Of a DNA stretch of 14,233 nucleotides, positions 1 through 5,912 are shown piece after piece. The stretch comes from an uncultured Clostridia bacterium (lineage in GTDB: Bacteria; Bacillota_A; Clostridia; TANB77; CAG-508). The notes beneath the pieces were generated by a model that saw nothing but the letters and a program-made list of their open reading frames with translations, made no database searches and was not told the DNA's origin. The DNA is taken from assembly GCA_947628335.1 (NCBI GenBank), contig CANQZT010000016.1, positions 1 through 14,233 on the forward strand, read 5' to 3'. Within the stretch, counting starts at the first letter, position 1; each line of letters starts with the position of its first letter. A program made the translations under genes and the position numbers.

Positions 1-25
1 ATATAAAGAGTGTTCAAGAAAGTAA

Positions 26-179
26 ATAGACAACTTACTAAAACAAAATGATAAGGATTATGATGGTATTTATGAAATAAAGTTTAACAAAGATTTATAA
101 TGTATTTATTTTTATAGATAATGTTATGAATGTTACAAATTTAACAGTTGCAGATATAATAATAGAAAGAAACTAAATA
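26..179 (+). pseudogene. Possible remnants of decayed coding sequence at the window edge
   Basis: No intact gene is visible in the first 200 bases. Two short stop-free stretches have protein-like composition: frame 2 from 26 to 100 ends in a segment reading DKDYDGIYEIKF, and frame 3 from 81 to about 176 ends in VTNLTVADIIIERN. Neither has its own ribosome binding site or reasonable length, and stops interrupt every frame. They may be debris of one or more lost genes. I do not recognise the parent family, and chance open reading in AT-rich DNA is a real alternative. Confidence 0.2.
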
Positions 180-201
180 ATATTAAAAGGAGAAAAAAGT
201 T

Positions 202-486
202 ATGTTTAATTTTAATCATGTAACAATAAGTGTAGATAACTTAGAAGATACTTTAATATTTTATAAAAAATTTGGATTTAAACTATATAAAGAATATCAT
301 GATGAAAATGTTGATATAGTTATGCTAAAACTAGGTAATATGATATTGGAGATATTTCACTATCAAGAAAAATTACAATTACCCGAGCATTCAAAAGATT
401 TAGGTATAGATTTAAAAACTATTGGAAATAAGCATTTTGGATTAGGCGTAAAAGATATCGACAAAAAATTAACTAAAAATATATAG
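202..486 (+). CDS. VOC/glyoxalase-fold protein, C-terminally truncated
   Basis: This 94-residue protein resembles the vicinal oxygen chelate superfamily (glyoxalase I, bleomycin resistance, dioxygenases). It opens with NHVTISVDNLEDTLIFYKKF, typical of the first beta-alpha-beta module. Candidate metal ligands are His6, Glu50 (MILEIFHY) and His78 (KHFGLGVKDID). VOC monomers usually have about 120-140 residues. Here the frame stops just after the second module begins, so the last strands, which normally carry the fourth ligand and a DPDG-like motif, are missing. I looked for that C-terminal motif in the other two frames downstream and did not find it, so a simple frameshift does not explain the loss. 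A good ribosome binding site (AAAAGGAG, about 185-192) precedes the ATG. It is probably a decaying gene, although a short stable protein cannot be excluded. Substrate unknown. Confidence 0.6.
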   Translation: MFNFNHVTISVDNLEDTLIFYKKFGFKLYKEYHDENVDIVMLKLGNMILEIFHYQEKLQLPEHSKDLGIDLKTIGNKHFGLGVKDIDKKLTKNI

Positions 487-529
487 TGAAACCCCAAATG
501 CCCTTTAAATTTAATATTAATAAATTTAT

Positions 530-556
530 GACTTATTTACATAAGTCTATTTTTTT
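530..556 (+). terminator. Intrinsic terminator after the VOC gene
   Basis: A perfect 7-bp stem GACTTAT/ATAAGTC (530-536 with 541-547) with a TTAC loop is followed by a T-rich run to 556. It lies 44 bases after the VOC stop codon and separates that gene from the deacetylase gene. Confidence 0.7.
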
Positions 557-631
557 GCAAAATTTTAAGAATAGATACAGTAAAACAAGCATAAATTAAA
601 ATAGAGGTTTAATAATATAGGGAGGTTTTTT

Positions 632-1412
632 ATGTTTATTGTATTTCATAAACAAAAAATATATTCATATATAATAGCTCTTACAACTATAGTTATTTTA
701 TTTTGTGGAGCGAATTTTTTTAAAATAGATGATTTATCTGTAGTACAAACGGTAGCAGAAACTCGGAAAAATGTTACCAATTTATTCTGTAGAGACAGAA
801 GAAAAAAATGTAGCACTAACAATTAATTGTGCTTGGAATGCCGAAGACATAGATAATATATTAGATACATTAAGTAAGTATAAAGTGCATGTTACATTTT
901 TTATGGTAGGAGATTGGGTAGATAAATATCCAGATGAGGTAAAGAAAATTGCAGATAGTGGACATGAGATTGGTAATCACTCAGATACGCATCCTCATGT
1001 TAATAATTTAAGTTTAGAAAAAAATCGTGAACAAATAAAAATGTGTGCAGATAAAATAGAAAAAATAACGGGGCAAAGAACAACACTATACAGAGGTCCA
1101 TATGGAGAATATAATAATACAGTAATAAAAGCAGCGCAGATGGAAAATCATACAACAATTCAATGGTCATTAGATACATTAGATTATAAAGGATTAACAG
1201 GTGAGGAAATGTGGAATAGACTAAAAGATAAATTAACAAATGGAAGTATTATTTTAATGCATAATGGAACTGAGCATACAGCAGATGCACTAGATAAGCT
1301 TATTTATAATATAACTGAACAGGGATTTAGCATAGTATCTGTATCAGATTTAATTTATAAGGAAAACTATATTATAGATAATAATGGAATGCAAAAAATG
1401 GCAAAAAATTAG
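632..1412 (+). pseudogene. PdaB-like polysaccharide deacetylase, frameshifted
   Basis: Two overlapping frames encode one protein. The first (632-826) supplies an N-terminal membrane anchor (residues about 11-30). The second (open across 771-1412) carries the NodB-type deacetylase domain. Removing one A from the A5 run at 767-771 joins them into a 259-residue protein, close to B. subtilis PdaB (254 residues). Motifs in the second frame are TINCAWNAED (motif 1), GHEIGNHSDTHPH (metal-binding histidines), RGPYGEYN (motif 3) and LMHNGTEHTAD (C-terminal catalytic histidine). Motif 1 has Asn where most family members have the catalytic Asp. The first frame has a strong GGAGG site (621-625). The ATG at 771 has none, so as read here the catalytic domain would be poorly made and would lack its export anchor. 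The family removes acetyl groups from peptidoglycan or related polymers outside the membrane, and PdaB acts in spores. A sequencing error is an alternative to true inactivation. Confidence 0.75.
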
Positions 1413-1467
1413 AATAATAAGATAGATAGAGGATATAATATATACATAATATAAAAGGAGAAATATT

Positions 1468-1971
1468 ATGTCTTTTATTGGAATTATATGTGAAAATAGA
1501 TATGGAAAATTAGTAAAACAAACATTATCAAAATATTTGAAAAATACAAATATAATTATTTTCAATAAAGAAAATATTGAAAATATGAAAAATATTAAAT
1601 TTGAAACAGTTGCTATTTTTTCTGATAATAAAAATGTATTTTCATGTGAACAATATTTGAGTACAATTATAAAAAAAGCTAACTATTTAATTATAAACTC
1701 AGATGAAATTTCGAATTTAAATCTATTAAAAAATATAAAAGCTAAAGTTATAACATATGGATTTAATACTAAAAGTACAATAACGACATCTAGTGTTGAT
1801 GACGATGAGTTACTACTGTATATACAACATAGTGTGGTAAATATTAATAATAAGGAAATAGAGCAACAAGAAATTAGTATACAAAAAAATAACATAAAAT
1901 TATCTGTGAATATTATTATAGGTATAGTTACAACTTTACTATTATATGGAATTTATCCTGTAAAAATATAA
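1468..1971 (+). CDS. Unassigned 167-residue protein with a C-terminal membrane segment
   Basis: I do not recognise this protein with certainty. It starts at an ATG 7 bases after a GGAG ribosome binding site (1457-1460). The N-terminal part alternates hydrophobic strands and helices in Rossmann style (FIGIICENRYGKLVKQTL, then VAIFSDNK and ANYLIINSDE). The middle has a conserved-looking block, KVITYGFNTKSTITTSS (about residues 92-108), followed by an acidic DDDELL. This block faintly recalls the C-terminal domain of Mur ligases, but no ATP-binding GKT motif is present, so enzymatic function is not claimed. A hydrophobic segment near the C-terminus (about residues 148-164, NIIIGIVTTLLLYGI) suggests a tail anchor with most of the protein in the cytoplasm. 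The gene follows the broken deacetylase by 55 bases in the same direction and may share its transcript. Confidence 0.7.
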   Translation: MSFIGIICENRYGKLVKQTLSKYLKNTNIIIFNKENIENMKNIKFETVAIFSDNKNVFSCEQYLSTIIKKANYLIINSDEISNLNLLKNIKAKVITYGFNTKSTITTSSVDDDELLLYIQHSVVNINNKEIEQQEISIQKNNIKLSVNIIIGIVTTLLLYGIYPVKI

Positions 1972-1998
1972 AAAAATGGAAAAAATAAACTTTTTATG

Positions 1999-2027
1999 TA
2001 GACAAAACCAAAAAAAGAGAGTATAAT
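1999..2027 (+). promoter_or_regulatory. Sigma-A-type promoter for the SSB-like gene
   Basis: TAGACA (1999-2004) and a perfect TATAAT (2022-2027) are separated by 17 bases. Transcription would start near 2034, giving a leader of about 80 bases before the ATG at 2116. Confidence 0.7.
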
Positions 2028-2115
2028 AAATCTAGATGATTAAAAATATATTCTAAAACTAGAGCATAATGAATAAGATACAATAGAAAAAATAAAAAAA
2101 TAGAGGAGGATAAAG

Positions 2116-2808
2116 ATGAATATAAATTATGCTGATAATAACCATTTAGTATTAATGGGAAAGGTAACAAGTGAAAAGAGATTTAGTCACGAAATTTATG
2201 GAGAGAGTTTTTACATATTCGACATGGAGGTACCACGTTTAAGTAGTACACAAGACATTATTCCAGTAACTGTATCGGAAAGATTGATACCAGAGGGAAC
2301 ATTAGAAATAGGAAAAAAAGTTTTAATTAAAGGACAGTTTAGATCTTATAATAGTTATGAGAACGAAAAAAACAAATTAATTTTAACAGTATTTGCGAAA
2401 GACATATTTTTTGAAGAAGAAATTGAAGAGCAAATAAAAAGAGAAGACAATAAAGAACCAATATCAAATGAAGTAGTCTTGACTGGATATATTTGTAAAA
2501 AACCAATTTATAGACAAACACCATTCGGACGAGAAATTTCAGATTTACTATTAGCAGTTAACAGGGCATATAATAAATCAGATTATATTCCAGCAATTGC
2601 ATGGGGAAGAACAGCAAGATTTTGTCAAAATATAGAAGTTGGAACTGAAGTAAAAGTAACTGGTAGAGTTCAATCAAGAACATATGAGAAAAAGTTTGAA
2701 GATGGAACATCAGAAACAAGAGTTGCTTATGAGGTTTCAATAGGTAGTTTAGAAGTAATTAATGAAAAAGATGATTCTATGGAAGAAAAAACGGAAGAGG
2801 CAATTTAA
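2116..2808 (+). CDS. Single-stranded-DNA-binding protein with two OB folds
   Basis: This 230-residue protein contains two SSB-like OB domains in tandem. The first spans about residues 8-100 (HLVLMGKVTSEKRF, then GKKVLIKGQFRSY). The second spans about 118-216 (NEVVLTGYICKKPIYRQTPF, then VGTEVKVTGRVQSRTYEKKF). Bacterial SSBs usually have one OB fold in 110-180 residues and a C-terminal DDDIPF-like tip that binds partner proteins. Here the tail is acidic (DDSMEEKTEEAI) but lacks that tip. The second OB keeps the typical WGRTARF block after the third strand, while the first is more diverged. A role in binding single-stranded DNA in the cytoplasm is inferred from the fold. It may be a specialised paralogue rather than the replicative SSB. 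It is transcribed alone, with its own promoter, a strong AGGAGGA site (2104-2110) and a long hairpin after the stop. Confidence 0.85.
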   Translation: MNINYADNNHLVLMGKVTSEKRFSHEIYGESFYIFDMEVPRLSSTQDIIPVTVSERLIPEGTLEIGKKVLIKGQFRSYNSYENEKNKLILTVFAKDIFFEEEIEEQIKREDNKEPISNEVVLTGYICKKPIYRQTPFGREISDLLLAVNRAYNKSDYIPAIAWGRTARFCQNIEVGTEVKVTGRVQSRTYEKKFEDGTSETRVAYEVSIGSLEVINEKDDSMEEKTEEAI

Positions 2809-2814
2809 ATTTAT

Positions 2815-2880
2815 AACAGGCCTAATATTTTCTAAAAGATTCGGTTTAGGAAATATTAGGTCTGTTGTATTATAATTTTT
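2815..2880 (+). terminator. Long hairpin, probable terminator after the SSB-like gene
   Basis: Positions 2815-2836 pair with 2845-2866 to give a 22-bp stem with two G-U pairs and an 8-base loop. A T-rich stretch follows (TATAATTTTT, 2871-2880), although it is not directly adjacent to the stem. It begins 7 bases after the stop codon. Confidence 0.7.
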
Positions 2881-2924
2881 CACAAAAAAACCTCATAGGA
2901 CATATAATAAAAGGCATATAATAA
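2879..2924 (+). promoter_or_regulatory. Candidate promoter with duplicated TATAAT elements
   Basis: TTCACA (2879-2884), an 18-base spacer and TATAAT (2903-2908) form one plausible promoter. A second perfect TATAAT lies at 2917-2922 inside a direct repeat of CATATAATAA (2901-2910 and 2915-2924), without a good -35 box of its own. It lies just upstream of an AGGAGGT ribosome binding site (2929-2935). Confidence 0.5.
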
Positions 2925-2940
2925 ACTTAGGAGGTATAAT

Positions 2941-3234
2941 ATGTTAGATGGAAGATATACATCATCATTAAATACACCTATGGGTGTAATAAATGGAATG
3001 ATTACATTATCAACAAATGGAAATAATGTTCAAGGAACTGTTGAAATTATGGGAATGAAAAATCAATTTCAAGGAATGAAAACAAAAGAAAACGAATGTG
3101 CCTTTAAAGGCAATTTTAATACACCTTTAGGTAATATTAATTATATGGCAACATGTAGTGTTAATAATAATGTTTTGGAATTAATGGCAAATACAAACAA
3201 AGGAAATTTTAAAATTAATGGTAAACGTATATAA
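2941..3234 (+). CDS. Small beta-rich protein with an internal duplication
   Basis: This 97-residue protein has no signal peptide, membrane segment or cysteine motif. It is built from two similar halves, each opening with NTP(M/L)GxIN: residues 11-18 (NTPMGVIN) and 60-67 (NTPLGNIN). Gly/Asn turns and alternating hydrophobic residues suggest a small beta-barrel or sandwich. I cannot assign a function. An AGGAGGT site lies 5 bases before the ATG, so the gene should be well translated. Its downstream hairpin overlaps the start region of the next gene. Confidence 0.75.
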   Translation: MLDGRYTSSLNTPMGVINGMITLSTNGNNVQGTVEIMGMKNQFQGMKTKENECAFKGNFNTPLGNINYMATCSVNNNVLELMANTNKGNFKINGKRI

Positions 3235-3257
3235 AATGAATAAAAAATGAAAAAATG

Positions 3258-3290
3258 CACACCTTATATAAAAAAGATAGGGTGTGTTTT
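3258..3290 (+). terminator. Hairpin that doubles as terminator and buries the next ribosome binding site
   Basis: CACACCTTAT (3258-3267) pairs with ATAGGGTGTG (3277-3286) in a 10-bp stem with one G-U pair and a 9-base loop, followed by TTTT and directly by the ATG at 3291. It can act as a weak terminator for the upstream gene. Its right arm also contains AGGGTG, the only Shine-Dalgarno-like sequence for the downstream gene. Confidence 0.6.
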
Positions 3291-3476
3291 ATGAGTGAGA
3301 ATTTAAAAAAGAAAATTAAGTCAGAAAAAGAAAAGTATGATATAGAATTAGGAGAAGACATAACTAAATATGGTGAATTTATATCATCATATTTTGCATG
3401 GATATCACCATCAGAGCAAAAAGAAAGGGCAATAGAACTACAAAATATGACAGATAGGAAAAAAAATAAACAATAA
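3291..3476 (+). CDS. Hypothetical 61-residue charged protein
   Basis: I do not recognise this protein. It begins MSENLKKKIKSEKEKYDIEL and is rich in Lys and Glu, with an aromatic central stretch (YGEFISSYFAWISPSEQKER), and is predicted to be mostly helical and cytoplasmic. I chose the ATG at 3291 rather than the in-frame ATG at 3255 for two reasons. Nothing like a ribosome binding site precedes 3255, and the upstream extension would be encoded by the hairpin itself. AGGGTG at 3279-3284 lies 6 bases before 3291. The stop codon lies inside the left arm of the bidirectional terminator. Confidence 0.6.
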   Translation: MSENLKKKIKSEKEKYDIELGEDITKYGEFISSYFAWISPSEQKERAIELQNMTDRKKNKQ

Positions 3477-3506
3477 GTGTTTTTACACTTATTGTTTATT
3501 TTTTTT
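3461..3506. terminator. Bidirectional terminator between converging genes
   Basis: A nearly perfect 20-bp stem (3461-3480 with 3485-3504) closes a TTTT loop. It has an A-run on the left and a T8 run on the right, so it can terminate both the rightward 61-residue gene and the leftward membrane-protein gene. The rightward stop codon (3474-3476) is within the stem. Confidence 0.85.
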
Positions 3507-3514
3507 GTATATAA

Positions 3515-4813
3515 TTATTTTCTATTTTGTATATTTTTAACTATATAGTAAATCATGCTACCAAAACCAATAAGAGCAATAACTAGGTAAATGATCCAGC
3601 CAACATAAGGAATTTGTGTTAATGCCCAAAGAATAAGAGTTGTAGCTATAAAAGTAAGTATAGTTAAATATTTCTTTTCAAATTTGAATTTTTCTTTTAA
3701 AGCTAATGTAATTCCAATTGAAGTAATTGTAGAAGCAATTAGCATCATTAATATATATAATCCCAAAATAGCAAGTGCAAGAGGTATACCTACATAAATA
3801 AATAATAATATACCAGACACTAATAATGCGATAGCTGATGCAATTGCACCTATTCCTAATACTAAAATAGACTTTGTTCCAATTAAGCTTGGCATTTCTT
3901 TTATAAACTTTGGAGCAATTATACTTGCAAGTAAGAAAACAATACAAGCTAAAATTACAACTTGACATGCATTAATTATTTTTGATTTAACTATATCGAA
4001 AGTAGATTTTGAAGAAGTGTTTAATTTTGAATAAGTAACATCACCTTCAACATATTCTTTAGATAGTTCTAGTTCTTTTGATGAAGAATAAGTTAAATTA
4101 CCGTAAACTACAGCACATTCTTCATTGTTAGATGTATCATCAGAATTTTCAGCTACATCTTCTCCTTCAATTTCATTAGTTATTTCATTTTCATTAGTGT
4201 TTGCATCCTCATTAGTATCAGAATTATTATCAGCAGTTACAAAATTGAAATTTTTTGCTTTTACGAATGCATTTCGACCAACTCCACCAATAAAATTAAA
4301 GGTGTTAGATAATACATGTAAATCTCTAACCATAAAAGAATTATAAGACATATCAATTGTATTTGCAGATGCATATAAATCATTTGCAACACCATTTAAA
4401 GATACTTTATCTGCACATATGTATAAAGATTGAATTATATATGCATTTTCATCAAGTGTTACGTTATTTGCTAAAACGTATAAACATCCATTTACTCTAC
4501 CAGTAATATTTACTGTATCAGCTATAATGTATACATTACCGTCAACGTATTTATCCATTGTTACATCGTTTTCAAATAAATATAAATCTCCACTATAAAT
4601 TTCAGGTGTTGTTTCAGCTTCTGTTGACTGAGTTTCAGTATTTACTTGATTTTCTGTAGATGTTTCATCATTAGTTGATTCTGGTGTTTCTTCTTGAGTA
4701 GTATTTGTTTCGCTAGTAGGTGTAAGCTCTTCATTTTCAGTTGCATAACTAAAAGTCGAAATAATCATAATAAAAGCTATTAATAAACCAGCAATTTTTT
4801 TCTTGTTAAACAT
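3515..4813 (-). CDS. Exported bactofilin-like beta-solenoid protein with a multi-pass membrane domain
   Basis: This 432-residue protein has four parts. Residues 1-24 form a signal peptide (KKK followed by a hydrophobic core). Residues 25-72 are a Thr/Glu/Asn/Ser-rich linker. Residues about 73-191 form a beta-solenoid of repeating 16-19-residue coils, each resembling GNVYIIADTVNITGRVN or GCLYVLANNVTLDEN. After an Asn/Asp/Glu-rich insert (about 194-232), further coils follow (YGNLTYSS, EGDVTYSK). Residues about 279-425 hold four or five membrane segments. The coil pattern resembles bactofilins, cytoplasmic polymer-forming proteins, but the signal peptide places this solenoid outside the membrane. 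Function is not known; surface scaffolding or envelope organisation is inference. An AGGAGG site (minus strand, 4821-4826) and a promoter directly upstream support the start. It lies 81 bases after the nth stop codon. Confidence 0.8.
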   Translation of the reverse strand: MFNKKKIAGLLIAFIMIISTFSYATENEELTPTSETNTTQEETPESTNDETSTENQVNTETQSTEAETTPEIYSGDLYLFENDVTMDKYVDGNVYIIADTVNITGRVNGCLYVLANNVTLDENAYIIQSLYICADKVSLNGVANDLYASANTIDMSYNSFMVRDLHVLSNTFNFIGGVGRNAFVKAKNFNFVTADNNSDTNEDANTNENEITNEIEGEDVAENSDDTSNNEECAVVYGNLTYSSSKELELSKEYVEGDVTYSKLNTSSKSTFDIVKSKIINACQVVILACIVFLLASIIAPKFIKEMPSLIGTKSILVLGIGAIASAIALLVSGILLFIYVGIPLALAILGLYILMMLIASTITSIGITLALKEKFKFEKKYLTILTFIATTLILWALTQIPYVGWIIYLVIALIGFGSMIYYIVKNIQNRK

Positions 4814-4849
4814 AAAAATTCCTCCTAATTTGATATTTTATATATGTTT

Positions 4850-4878
4850 AATATATATAAAATATCAATATTTGTCAA
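4850..4878 (-). promoter_or_regulatory. Promoter of the beta-solenoid membrane protein gene
   Basis: On the minus strand, a perfect TTGACA (4878-4873) and TATATT (4855-4850) are separated by 17 bases. This gives a leader of about 30 bases. The gene can therefore be transcribed independently of nth, whose stop codon lies just upstream at 4895. Confidence 0.75.
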
Positions 4879-4894
4879 TAAAAATTGAGAAAAG

Positions 4895-5551
4895 TCATAT
4901 TTTATTAAAGTTATTTTTTTCTTTAGCAGTCTTGCAAAATGATTTGATAGCACAAATATCACATTTGGGTTTTCTTGAATCGCAAGTATTTCTTCCGTGC
5001 CAGACAAAGAGATGATTAATATCTTTGAAATAAGTTTTTGGAAATATTTTTAATAAATCTTGTTCAATTTTTTCAGGAATATCCTCATTTGAAAGACCAA
5101 CTCTATTAGATACTCTTTTTGCATGTGTATCAACAGCAATACCACAAGGCTTACCAAAAGCTTCAAGCATAATAACGTTTGCACTTTTTCTTCCAATTCC
5201 AGGAAGACTAGTAAGTTCCTCCATTGTTTGTGGAACTATACCATCAAAATCTGTTAAAATTTTTTTGGCACATGCCTTAATGTTTTTTGCTTTGTTTTTA
5301 TAAAATCCACAAGGATGGATAAGAGTTTCAAGTTCAGTTAAATTAATATTTGCAAAATCTTCAGGAGTAGAATATTTTGCAAATAAAGCAGGTGTAGTTT
5401 TATTTACACGCTCATCAGTGCATTGAGCAGATAACATAACTGCTATTACTAATTCGAATGGAGAATTAAAGTCTAAGCTACAAGTTGCATCAGGATAAGT
5501 TTGTTTCAAAGTTTCTATAAATTCTATTATTTCGTTTTTATTTAACTTCAT
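4895..5551 (-). CDS. nth: Endonuclease III (DNA glycosylase/AP lyase)
   Basis: Endonuclease III removes oxidised pyrimidines from DNA and cleaves the resulting abasic site in base excision repair. The 218-residue length matches the family (E. coli Nth, 211). The helix-hairpin-helix LPGIGRKSAN contains the catalytic lysine (Lys122), and VDTHAKRVSNR contains the catalytic aspartate (Asp141). Four cysteines at 190, 197, 200 and 206 form the C-x6-C-x2-C-x5-C site for a [4Fe-4S] cluster. The frame can be extended to a TTG at 5569, but I chose the ATG at 5551 because AAAGGTG lies just before it and would fall inside the coding region of the longer form. The gene diverges from the 49-residue membrane protein gene. 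No clear terminator follows it, so some read-through into the solenoid protein gene is possible. Confidence 0.97.
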   Translation of the reverse strand: MKLNKNEIIEFIETLKQTYPDATCSLDFNSPFELVIAVMLSAQCTDERVNKTTPALFAKYSTPEDFANINLTELETLIHPCGFYKNKAKNIKACAKKILTDFDGIVPQTMEELTSLPGIGRKSANVIMLEAFGKPCGIAVDTHAKRVSNRVGLSNEDIPEKIEQDLLKIFPKTYFKDINHLFVWHGRNTCDSRKPKCDICAIKSFCKTAKEKNNFNKI

Positions 5552-5609
5552 TGTATCACCTTTTTTCAATATTTTAATATAATATAATAAGAATTGGAGG
5601 TAAGAGATT

Positions 5610-5759
5610 ATGTTTGGGGTACTAAAAAAAACAATTGGTGTATGTTTTATGGGATTAGGATTAGGTATCTTACTTGTCTTATTACTTCCAATAAGTGGTT
5701 GGTTATTTTTAATAGGAATAGCAATTTTAGTGTTAGGTTTTATTTGGCTATCATGTTAA
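5610..5759 (+). CDS. 49-residue membrane protein upstream of spoVM
   Basis: A short open frame begins at an ATG preceded by TTGGAGGTAAGAG (GGAGG at 5596-5600). The product starts MFGVLKKTIG, has two hydrophobic stretches (about residues 11-27 and 31-47) separated by a Pro-Ile-Ser-Gly turn, and ends WLSC. It is probably a small hairpin-type membrane protein with positive charges only at the N-terminus. Its stop codon is 23 bases from the spoVM start, so the two genes are probably co-transcribed, which makes a role in sporulation or at membranes plausible but unproven. I have a general impression of similar small proteins in Clostridia but cannot name a family. Confidence 0.65.
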   Translation: MFGVLKKTIGVCFMGLGLGILLVLLLPISGWLFLIGIAILVLGFIWLSC

Positions 5760-5782
5760 ATTAAAAAAGGAGAGTGTTATAT

Positions 5783-5857
5783 ATGCAAATAGTTGTTAAA
5801 AAAGTGCCAAAATTCTTACGAGGATTTGTAAAACTAATTTTTGGAATAAAAGAATAG
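5783..5857 (+). CDS. spoVM: Stage V sporulation protein M
   Basis: This 24-residue peptide matches SpoVM, the amphipathic peptide that recognises the curved forespore membrane and anchors the SpoIVA coat basement layer. Aligned without gaps to the 26-residue B. subtilis protein it shares Lys7, Pro9, Lys10, Phe11, Leu12, Gly14, Val16 and Gly21, with Lys for Arg at 17. Pro9 is the family's key helix-breaking residue. The core reads KKVPKFLRGFVK. A GGAG site (5769-5772) lies 10 bases before the ATG. Context strengthens the call: in B. subtilis spoVM also lies tail-to-tail with rpmB, exactly as here. In B. subtilis transcription depends on sigma-E. I could not find a convincing sigma-E promoter here. 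The gene indicates an endospore-forming ancestor or organism. Confidence 0.92.
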   Translation: MQIVVKKVPKFLRGFVKLIFGIKE

Positions 5858-5880
5858 GTACATATAATATGTATAAAACA

Positions 5881-5904
5881 AAAAAGTAGGTGAATCCTAC
5901 TTTT
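5881..5904. terminator. Shared terminator between spoVM and rpmB
   Basis: AAAAGTAGG (5882-5890) pairs perfectly with CCTACTTTT (5896-5904) around a 5-base loop. Read on the minus strand, a T-run follows the stem, giving a good rpmB terminator. Rightward, the T-rich stretch is weaker, so spoVM termination is plausible but less certain. Confidence 0.75.
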
Positions 5905-5912
5905 AACTTATT

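Noticed and set aside
5549..5569. TTG at 5569 as the nth start
   Set aside because: The extension would cover the ribosome binding site of the ATG at 5551, and the shorter protein fits the family length.
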